Shown: positions 1-6,908 of the stretch, piece by piece
How the letters are laid out: every line of letters begins with the position of its first letter
How positions within the stretch are numbered: the stretch's first letter is position 1
DNA from: an uncultured Lachnospiraceae bacterium
GTDB lineage: Bacteria > Bacillota_A > Clostridia > Lachnospirales > Lachnospiraceae
DNA: 10,237 nucleotides
Assembly (NCBI GenBank): GCA_949957035.1
Contig: CATLIP010000077.1
Coordinates: 1 to 10,237 of the forward strand
Direction of reading: 5' to 3'
Program-made: the position numbers and the translations under genes
Notes under the pieces: model-generated
Told to the model about the DNA's origin: nothing
What the model saw: only the letters and a program-made list of their open reading frames with translations
Databases searched by the model: none

Positions 1-2
1 TG

Positions 3-890
3 TTTGATGTCCATCATTTGATTTTCGACGGTACTTCGGTGACGGTATTTCTGGATGAAATCTCTCTTCTCTATGAGGGAGTAGAGCCGAAGCAAGAAGA
101 GATATCTTTGACAGACTTGTCGGTCTATGAGGAGACTCTAAAAGAAACGCCCGAGTACCTGGCTGCGAGGGAGTATTTCCAAGGCAGGTTCGCAGGTGAA
201 GAGATAGAGGAAATGCTGATCAAGGATTACAAGAAGAAGACGGTAAGTCCAAGGAGCGGCGAAGTAAGACAGGGGTGCGGCGAGGAAGTTTCCTGCATGG
301 CTGTAGAGCAGTTTGTAAGGCAGAAAGGGATATCCGAGAATACGCTGTTTCTGGGTGCATTTTCCTATGCTTTGGGTAAATCAAGCGGCATGAATAAGAG
401 CTTTTTCTGTACGGTCAATAATGGAAGGCATACGGCGAATCTGGCTCAGTCTACGGGTATGTTCGTGCGCACGCTTCCCATCAATTATTCCTTTGACGAG
501 CGTATGACGGTCAGCGATTATTTGAAGGAATTTCAGGAGGAGTTCTATGAGCTGATGGGTCATGACTGTATTTCCTTTGCAGAGCTGGCAAGGGAGTATG
601 GGATTTCTTCAGATATTTTGTTTGTGTACCAGGGAGAGATGTTCAACGGCCTTACGATTGAAGGCAGGCAGTATCCTGCGCGGCCCATTCCTACAGGGGA
701 CGTTCAGGCGGATATCTCTGTCATGGTCATGAAAAGCAAGGAAGGGTATGAGATTTCTTTAGAGTACCGCAGGGATATATACCGGGAAGAGACTGCCAAG
801 GGACTTCTTGGGATGATGCGTCAGGTTCTTTTGGGGATGCTTTCCTGTGAGTCTCTTGACCAGATTGCGCTGGCATCGGAGCTTGAACTT
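3..890 (+). other. Condensation domain C1 (partial, N-terminus outside window)
   Basis: The active-site motif HHLIFDG is encoded at 12-32 with both histidines, Asp and Gly kept. Downstream are the C-domain blocks ending in FVRTLPINY and the FVYQGEMFNG segment. It precedes the first visible A domain, so it is either a starter C domain that acylates the first amino acid or an elongation domain taking a chain from a module outside the window. The missing N-terminal part prevents subtype assignment. It is clearly homologous to C2 (shared NGR, TLP, SFAE and FQG/YQG blocks). Confidence 0.9.
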
Positions 891-3800
891 CAGGTGTTAG
901 ACCATTTCAATGATACGGAAAAGGCGTATGACAGGAGTAAAACGGTAGTGGATCTGTTCCGGGAGCAGGCTGCGAAAACGCCGGAGCGTACGGCGGTGGT
1001 GTACTGTGACAAGAGATATACCTACGCCGGACTGGATCAGGTAACAGATCGTCTTGCCGCTTATATTGCAGGCTTAGGGATTGGCCGGGAGCAGGCTGTG
1101 TCTGTGTTGATTCCAAGATGTGAGTATATGGCGATTGCTTCCCTTGGTATTTCCAAGGCCGGGGCAGCGTATCAGCCTTTAGACCCGTCATATCCGAAAG
1201 ACCGTCTTGCGTTTATGATGAAGGATGCGGATACAAAGCTGCTCATTGCGGACGAGGAGCTTTTGGAACTGGTGCCGGAATTTTCAGGAAAGGTTCTCCT
1301 GATAGAGGATATATTCAGCCTGCCGGAGGCAAGGGAGTTTCCCAAACCGCCGAAACCGGAGGATTTGTTTATTCTTTTATATACTTCCGGATCTACAGGC
1401 GTGCCTAAGGGGTGTATGCTCGAGCATGGGAATATTGTCGCTTTCTGTCACTGGTATCGGGAGTTTTATGAGGTGACGCCAGAGTGTAAGGTGGCGGCTT
1501 ATGCCAGCTATGGTTTTGACGCTAATATGATGGATATGTATCCGGCGCTGATTACGGGGGCAGAGGTACATATTATTGAAGAAGGAATCCGTCTGGATCT
1601 GATGGCCTTAAATCAGTATATAGAACGGCAGGGAATTACCCATGGATTCATGACTACCCAGATTGGGCGGGCGTTTGCCACCAGTATGAAGAATGATGCG
1701 CTTACGAATCTGATTATGGGCGGGGAGAGATTGGCGCCCTTTAAGCCTGAGGGCAGCACGAACTACTATAATATTTATGGACCTACGGAGTGTACGGTCA
1801 ATGTAACCGCTTACCCCCTTAGAGAGTATGAGGACGAGTTCCCGATTGGAAAGGCCGTTTCCAATGTGAAGCTCTATGTATTGGACGGGATGGGAAGACG
1901 GGTTCCGGTCGGTGTTCCGGGTGAGCTTTGTATTGCGGGCTATCAGGTGAGCCGCGGGTATCTGAACCGTCCGGAGAAGACGGCAGAGGTGTATACGGCA
2001 AATCCATTCTGTAATCTTGAAGGGTATGGAAGGATTTACCATACGGGGGATGTTGTGCGTTTCCTGCCGGATGGGAATATTCAGTTCATCGGCAGGCGCG
2101 ACGGACAGGTGAAGGTGCGGGGCTTCCGCATCGAGCTTACGGAGGTAGAAGAGGTCATCCGCAGATTCCCGGGAATTACGGATGCAACTGTGGCGGCATT
2201 TGACGAGCCGTCGGGCGGGAAGTATATCGCCGCTTACGTGGTGTCTGAGGGGACTGTGGATGTGGAGGCGCTGCATGCATTTATCGAGGAGAGCAAGCCG
2301 CCCTACATGGTTCCGGCTGTGACCATGCAGATAGATAAGATTCCGCTGAACCAGAACCAGAAAGTGAATAAGCGCGCCCTTCCTGTGCCGGAGCGGAAAG
2401 CACAGGAGCTTGTGCCGCCGAAAGGCGAGGTACAGCAGAGGATTTTTGACTGTGTGGCGGAAGTTATCGGCCATCGGGAATTTGGTGTGACCACAGATAT
2501 TTATAAGGCAGGACTGACCTCTATAGGGGCTGTAAAGCTGAATGTTCTGCTCTCGGACGCATTTGACGGCGCTGTGATTCGTAATAAGGATTTGAAGGAG
2601 AATGACACGGTTGAGAAGCTGGAGCGGTTCCTTGCGGGAATTGGGGAGAAGGAAGAATTTGAAAAGCAGGAGGTTTATCCGCTGACCCAGACACAGAATG
2701 GTATTTTTGTTGAGTGTGCGGCCAATCCGGGCAGCACCATTTATAACATTCCGTTTTTGTTCCGGCTTGGGGAAAATGTAAATCTTGGGCGGCTGAAAAC
2801 AGCTCTTGAGGCGGCTGTGGAGGCACATCCATATATTAAGACGACGCTGTATATGGATGAAAACGGTGATATCTGGCAGAAACGAAATGACGACCTGCCT
2901 TTTGAGGTGGAAATCTGTCAGACCTTGTGTAAGGAGGAGCTGGTACGGCCCTATCAGCTTCTTGGAGAACGGCTGTTCAGAATACGGATTTATGAAACGG
3001 CAGAGGGCAATTATCTGTTCCTTGAGTTCCACCATATCATTTGTGACGGTGAGTCCTGTGGAATTTTCCTAAAGGATATGAATGGGGCTTATGAGGGAGA
3101 CAAACTTGCGAAGGAGACCTTCAGCGGCTTTGAGGCGGCTCTGGTGGAGCAGAAGATGCGAAACGGCCAGGAGTATCTTCTTGCGAAGAAGTATTATGAC
3201 TCTGTATTCAAAGATTGTGATACGGACTTCCTTCCGGCGAAAGACCATCGGGAAGAGTTCCCGGGGCTTGGCGTCTGCCAGAGAGCGGTTCCTGTAGATT
3301 TGGATGCTTTGCGGAAATTCTGTGATGAGCAGAAGATTACCATGAATACACTGTTTACGGCGGTATTTGGGTTCGTGGCAGGACGCTATGTGTATAAGGA
3401 GGAGGCCGTATTTACTACTATTTATAATGGAAGAAATGACTCCCGTCTGGCGTCGGTCATGAATATGCTGGTGAAGACGCTTCCTGTGTACTGCAAACTG
3501 GATGGAGAGAAGGAAATCGGGGATTATCTCAGGGAGACCGGGGAACAGCTAATGAACAGTATGAATGCGGATATCTATTCCTTTGCGGAAATCAGCAGAG
3601 CTTACGATATCAAGGCTGACCTCATGTTTGCCTTCCAGGGAGACAATTTCCTGTTTGATGAGATTGCAGGAGAAAAGGCTGTTCGTCAGGAGCTTTCCCT
3701 GGATACTGCAAAGGCGCCGCTGTCCATTGACGTGCTGGTGGAGGATGGACAGATTGTGTATCAGGCAGAGTATCGAAGCGACATGTATGAGGAGCGTACG

Positions 3801-6800
3801 GTACTGGGATTTATGGACTGTCTTGCCGCTGTAGTGGATGAGTTCCGGGCGAAGAAGCTGTTGAAGGAGGTCTCCATGGTGGGCAGAAAGGCGCGCCGGG
3901 AGATTGACGGATATAATGAGACGGATTATGCTGTGGAGCAGACGACGGCACATGTACTGTTTGAGAGGCAGGCGGCTCTGTATCCTGACAAGACGGCTGT
4001 AATTGCCTGCGGACGCTCCCTGACCTTTAGAGAGCTGAACGAGAATGCCAACAAGATTGGGAACCGCCTGATCGATATGGGTCTTAAAGTAGAGCAGATG
4101 GTCGGCGTTATGCTGCCGAGGACGGTGGAGGTCTATGCCGCAAGACAGGGTATCATGAAGGCGGGAGGCGCATTTCTTCCCATTGACCCGGAATACCCTG
4201 ACGAGAGAATCAGCTATATCCTGGAAGATTCCAAGGCTGAGTTCCTGCTGATGCCGCAAAGTCTGGCCAAAGAGCGTAAGATGCTTTTGGAGAAACTTTC
4301 TGTTCAGACATTGTTCATTGAGGAGCTTCTTGCCGAGGGTGGGAAGACCGACAACCCTGCTGTGGATATTCGGCCAGAGAATCTGTGTTACTGTATTTAC
4401 ACTTCCGGTTCTACCGGGAAGCCAAAGGGAGTCATGATTGAGCATCGGAATCTGGTGAATTATGTGAATGACAACCCTTATAACGTGGAGGCTCAGGCGT
4501 ATGTATATAATGCCACCGTATCGCTGGCATTTGCGGCCATTACCTTTGACGTTTCCATTCTGGAGGAATGTATCCCGCTGTACCATGGGATTACGGTCTG
4601 CATGGCAAATGAGGAGGAAATCCATAACCCTATGGCTCTTGCGAAACTGATTCTTGACCATGGGGTGGATGTGCTGACCTGCACGCCTTCGTATTTGATA
4701 AATATTATTGACATGCCGGAGATGAATAAAGCGCTGTCGCAGATTAAGGTGTTCAACGTTGGCGCAGAGGCATTTCCAGAGGCTCTTTACGATAAGATTA
4801 AGGCTCTTGGGACGGAGGCTTTGGTGTTCAATGGATATGGCCCGACAGAGACTACCATCGGCTGTGCCTTTGACCAGGTGACGGGTGATAAGATTACCAT
4901 TGGTAAGCCGATGGCGAATATCAAGATGGTGATGATCGACCGTTACCGGAATCTCTTGCCGGCAGGCGTACCAGGAGAATTGTTGATTATCGGAAACGGC
5001 GTCGGCAGGGGCTATGTGGGCAAGCCGGAGATGACGGCGGATAAGTTCATCCAGTTTGAGGGAAGGAATGCATACAGAAGCGGGGACTTGGCGAAATGGA
5101 ATCACCATGGGAAGATTGAGTTCATGGGACGTATGGACAATCAGGTAAAGCTTAGGGGATTACGCGTGGAGCTGGATGAGATTGAGAATGTCATGAACCA
5201 GTATCCTACCGTGAAGTCCAGTGTGGTGCTGGTGAAAGAGAAGGATTCGATTCAGTTCTTGTGCGGGTATTTCGTGGCGGAGAGCCAGATTGACAGGCAG
5301 AATCTAACTTGTTTCATGCAGAAGTACCTGACGCCTTATATGGTGCCAAGTGTGCTGATGCAGCTTCCGGAGCTTCCGCTGACCAACAATGGCAAGGTGA
5401 ACAAGCGGGCCCTTCCAGAGCCGGAATATACGGCGGAGAAAAAGAATTATGTGAAGCCGCGTTCAGATTTACAGAGGAAGCTGTGCGAGATTTTTGAGAT
5501 GGCTCTTGGCATGGAGCAGATTGGGATTGAGGATGATTTCTTCGAGAACGGCGGTACGTCTCTGTCAGCGTCCAAGGTGGCAATGAAGTGTATGAGCGAG
5601 GGTCTGCCAATCTCCTATGGGGATTTGTTTGAATATAAGACGCCCCTTAGCCTGGAACGTCATATCCAGGAGATAGAAGGAAAAGGCGGCGATGAGGACG
5701 CGACGGAGGATGGACAGGAGTTGCAAGGGTCTTTGGAGAAGGTCTTGAGCAGAAACCGTGTGGAATTTGTGGATGAGATTCGTCCGCAAGGAGCCGGAAA
5801 CATCCTGTTGACCGGGGCAAACGGCTTCCTTGGAGCGCATATCCTGAAGTATTTGATTGATAATGGAAATCAGGTTGTCTATTGCCTGATGCGAAAGGGG
5901 AAGGCTTCTTCTCTGGAAAAACGGCTCAAGAGCATGCTGGTGTACTATTTCGACAATCCTTACGAGGAATTGTTTGGTGAAAGAATCAGACTGATTGAGG
6001 GAGATATTACGGATGGAGATGCGGTTGATGGACTGAGCGCCTATGATTTTGAACAGGTGATTAACTGTGCAGCGTGCGTGAAGCATTTTTCAGCGGATAA
6101 TACCCTGGAACAGGTGAATTACCAGGGCGTTCTCAACCTGATTGGGCTGTGTAAGGATACGGGAAGAGAGTTGATTCAGATTTCCACCGTGAGTATTGCA
6201 GGCGAGAATGTGGCGGAAAAATTCCCGGCGGAGAAGAAGCTCCATGAGGATGAGCTGTTCTTCGGGCAGAGTCTGACGAATAAGTATATAGACACGAAGT
6301 TCCGGGCGGAGAAGGCGGTTCTTGAGGCTGTCGCCGCGGGAATGAAAGGTAAGGTGATTCGGGTCGGGAATCTGATGAGCCGTGTCAGTGACGGAGAGTT
6401 CCAGATTAATTCTGTCACCAACGGGTTCATGCGTACCCTGCGGGGGTATGTGGCTCTTGGAAAGTTCCCGGTTTCCATGCTGGATATGCCGGCGGAGTTT
6501 TCACCGATTGATTCTACGGCGGAGGCGATTGTCAGGCTGGCTTCGTCAGCAGGAGAGTTCAGCGTATTCCATGCCTATAGCAGTTATCTGATTCAGATGG
6601 CGGATGTCATCGAGCAGATGAACCAGTCGGGGATTGAGGTTGAGATTGTGAGTGATGAGGACTTTAACGAGGCATTGCTTTCTGCCCTTGAGAATGAGGA
6701 GAAGAATGAATTGATTTCAGGGCTGATTGCCTATTCTTCCAGTGATAAGGATAACAGTTCGGTCTATATTGATGCGGATAACGGGTTTACCACCAAGGCG

Positions 6801-6902
6801 CTTTACAGGCTTGGGTTCAAGTGGCCGATGCCGGATGGAGGATATCTGAAAAATGCGCTTACAGCCCTTCAAACGCTGGGATTTTTTGACGGGAGAATAT
6901 AG
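3..6902 (+). CDS. Non-ribosomal peptide synthetase, C-A-T-C-A-T-R, 5'-truncated by the window
   Basis: This is a cytoplasmic multimodular assembly-line enzyme that activates two amino acids, joins them on phosphopantetheine arms and releases the chain reductively. The frame is already open at base 3 and reads FDVHHLIFDG, so the gene starts upstream and the TTG at 18 is not a start. Domains in order (bases): partial C to ~890, A ~930-2400, T ~2415-2640, C ~2673-3910, A ~3935-5440, T ~5454-5685, R ~5760-6902. All core motifs look intact. There is no thioesterase; the C-terminal reductase predicts a peptide aldehyde or its cyclised pyrazinone. Organisation recalls gut clostridial NRPSs for N-acyl dipeptide aldehydes and the staphylococcal aureusimine synthetase (A-T-C-A-T-R). 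The MATE gene starts 6 bases after the stop. No phosphopantetheinyl transferase is visible. Family assignment is near certain; the product is inferred, and further modules may lie upstream. Confidence 0.97.
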   Translation, partial: FDVHHLIFDGTSVTVFLDEISLLYEGVEPKQEEISLTDLSVYEETLKETPEYLAAREYFQGRFAGEEIEEMLIKDYKKKTVSPRSGEVRQGCGEEVSCMAVEQFVRQKGISENTLFLGAFSYALGKSSGMNKSFFCTVNNGRHTANLAQSTGMFVRTLPINYSFDERMTVSDYLKEFQEEFYELMGHDCISFAELAREYGISSDILFVYQGEMFNGLTIEGRQYPARPIPTGDVQADISVMVMKSKEGYEISLEYRRDIYREETAKGLLGMMRQVLLGMLSCESLDQIALASELELQVLDHFNDTEKAYDRSKTVVDLFREQAAKTPERTAVVYCDKRYTYAGLDQVTDRLAAYIAGLGIGREQAVSVLIPRCEYMAIASLGISKAGAAYQPLDPSYPKDRLAFMMKDADTKLLIADEELLELVPEFSGKVLLIEDIFSLPEAREFPKPPKPEDLFILLYTSGSTGVPKGCMLEHGNIVAFCHWYREFYEVTPECKVAAYASYGFDANMMDMYPALITGAEVHIIEEGIRLDLMALNQYIERQGITHGFMTTQIGRAFATSMKNDALTNLIMGGERLAPFKPEGSTNYYNIYGPTECTVNVTAYPLREYEDEFPIGKAVSNVKLYVLDGMGRRVPVGVPGELCIAGYQVSRGYLNRPEKTAEVYTANPFCNLEGYGRIYHTGDVVRFLPDGNIQFIGRRDGQVKVRGFRIELTEVEEVIRRFPGITDATVAAFDEPSGGKYIAAYVVSEGTVDVEALHAFIEESKPPYMVPAVTMQIDKIPLNQNQKVNKRALPVPERKAQELVPPKGEVQQRIFDCVAEVIGHREFGVTTDIYKAGLTSIGAVKLNVLLSDAFDGAVIRNKDLKENDTVEKLERFLAGIGEKEEFEKQEVYPLTQTQNGIFVECAANPGSTIYNIPFLFRLGENVNLGRLKTALEAAVEAHPYIKTTLYMDENGDIWQKRNDDLPFEVEICQTLCKEELVRPYQLLGERLFRIRIYETAEGNYLFLEFHHIICDGESCGIFLKDMNGAYEGDKLAKETFSGFEAALVEQKMRNGQEYLLAKKYYDSVFKDCDTDFLPAKDHREEFPGLGVCQRAVPVDLDALRKFCDEQKITMNTLFTAVFGFVAGRYVYKEEAVFTTIYNGRNDSRLASVMNMLVKTLPVYCKLDGEKEIGDYLRETGEQLMNSMNADIYSFAEISRAYDIKADLMFAFQGDNFLFDEIAGEKAVRQELSLDTAKAPLSIDVLVEDGQIVYQAEYRSDMYEERTVLGFMDCLAAVVDEFRAKKLLKEVSMVGRKARREIDGYNETDYAVEQTTAHVLFERQAALYPDKTAVIACGRSLTFRELNENANKIGNRLIDMGLKVEQMVGVMLPRTVEVYAARQGIMKAGGAFLPIDPEYPDERISYILEDSKAEFLLMPQSLAKERKMLLEKLSVQTLFIEELLAEGGKTDNPAVDIRPENLCYCIYTSGSTGKPKGVMIEHRNLVNYVNDNPYNVEAQAYVYNATVSLAFAAITFDVSILEECIPLYHGITVCMANEEEIHNPMALAKLILDHGVDVLTCTPSYLINIIDMPEMNKALSQIKVFNVGAEAFPEALYDKIKALGTEALVFNGYGPTETTIGCAFDQVTGDKITIGKPMANIKMVMIDRYRNLLPAGVPGELLIIGNGVGRGYVGKPEMTADKFIQFEGRNAYRSGDLAKWNHHGKIEFMGRMDNQVKLRGLRVELDEIENVMNQYPTVKSSVVLVKEKDSIQFLCGYFVAESQIDRQNLTCFMQKYLTPYMVPSVLMQLPELPLTNNGKVNKRALPEPEYTAEKKNYVKPRSDLQRKLCEIFEMALGMEQIGIEDDFFENGGTSLSASKVAMKCMSEGLPISYGDLFEYKTPLSLERHIQEIEGKGGDEDATEDGQELQGSLEKVLSRNRVEFVDEIRPQGAGNILLTGANGFLGAHILKYLIDNGNQVVYCLMRKGKASSLEKRLKSMLVYYFDNPYEELFGERIRLIEGDITDGDAVDGLSAYDFEQVINCAACVKHFSADNTLEQVNYQGVLNLIGLCKDTGRELIQISTVSIAGENVAEKFPAEKKLHEDELFFGQSLTNKYIDTKFRAEKAVLEAVAAGMKGKVIRVGNLMSRVSDGEFQINSVTNGFMRTLRGYVALGKFPVSMLDMPAEFSPIDSTAEAIVRLASSAGEFSVFHAYSSYLIQMADVIEQMNQSGIEVEIVSDEDFNEALLSALENEEKNELISGLIAYSSSDKDNSSVYIDADNGFTTKALYRLGFKWPMPDGGYLKNALTALQTLGFFDGRI
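930..2400 (+). other. Adenylation domain A1
   Basis: ATP-dependent amino-acid activation domain. It has TSGSTGVPKG (from 1383), YGFDAN (A4, Asp235-equivalent at 1518), YNIYGPTE (A5), TGD and RRDGQVKVRGFRIE (A7-A8), and the A10 lysine in QKVNKRALP at 2361. Aligning by eye to GrsA, the pocket residues are D-A-M-F-I-G-I-V-N plus K. This matches no code I know exactly; the pocket is hydrophobic with Asp235 kept, which suggests an aliphatic L-amino acid such as Val, Leu, Ile or Met. Substrate is inference only. Confidence 0.9.
2415..2640 (+). other. Peptidyl carrier domain T1
   Basis: Four-helix carrier domain between A1 and C2. The phosphopantetheine attachment serine is at 2520-2522 in KAGLTSIGAVKL. 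The usual GGxSL motif is changed to GLTSI, so the glycine pair is altered but the serine and following hydrophobics remain. It should be functional after modification by an Sfp-type transferase encoded elsewhere. Confidence 0.85.
2673..3910 (+). other. Condensation domain C2
   Basis: Begins with VYPLTQTQNGIF (C1 core motif). It carries HHIICDG at 3030-3050 with the catalytic second His, then NGRNDSRL and MLVKTLPV blocks. It should form the peptide bond between the T1-bound and T2-bound aminoacyl groups. No epimerisation domain precedes it, so an LCL-type domain with L-configured donor is expected. Confidence 0.92.
3935..5440 (+). other. Adenylation domain A2
   Basis: Motifs: TSGSTGKPKG (4401-4430), FDVSILEE (Asp235-equivalent at 4548), NGYGPTETT (A5), RSGD and RMDNQVKLRGLRVE (A7-A8), A10 lysine in NGKVNKRALP at 5394. 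Pocket residues by eye are D-V-L-T-N-G-G-I-G plus K. Glycines at the 301, 322 and 331 equivalents make a roomy pocket, and Thr278 also occurs in common Phe and Tyr codes, so a large, possibly aromatic, side chain is plausible. Not an exact match to any code I recall. Confidence 0.9.
5454..5685 (+). other. Peptidyl carrier domain T2
   Basis: Canonical carrier motif DDFFENGGTSLSASK with the phosphopantetheine serine at 5559-5561. It holds the second aminoacyl group and then the completed dipeptidyl chain, which it presents to the reductase domain that follows after a short acidic linker. Confidence 0.93.
5760..6902 (+). other. Terminal thioester reductase domain (R)
   Basis: Extended short-chain dehydrogenase fold of the NAD_binding_4 / Lys2-CAR-MxcG reductase family. 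NADPH-binding loop LLTGANGFLG with its Thr at 5811; ISTVS at 6180-6194 supplies the Ser/Thr of the catalytic set; Tyr at 6285 and Lys at 6297 form YIDTK (YxxxK). It ends the protein, with no thioesterase after it. Known members release the chain by two-electron reduction to an aldehyde, sometimes by four electrons to an alcohol; the sequence alone does not separate these. Confidence 0.93.
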
Positions 6903-6908
6903 GATTGC

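Noticed and set aside
18..20. TTG as start codon of the NRPS gene
   Set aside because: The frame is open to the left edge and the codons at 12-17 encode the catalytic His-His of HHxxxDG; the gene is truncated by the window.
1608..3035. Long antisense open frame (475 codons)
   Set aside because: It lies wholly within the NRPS A1-T1-C2 coding region, has no recognisable domains and a composition typical of the reverse complement of a biased coding strand.
3549..5108. Long antisense open frame (519 codons)
   Set aside because: It mirrors the C2-A2 coding region, shows no family features and has no own ribosome site or promoter; a shadow of the NRPS.
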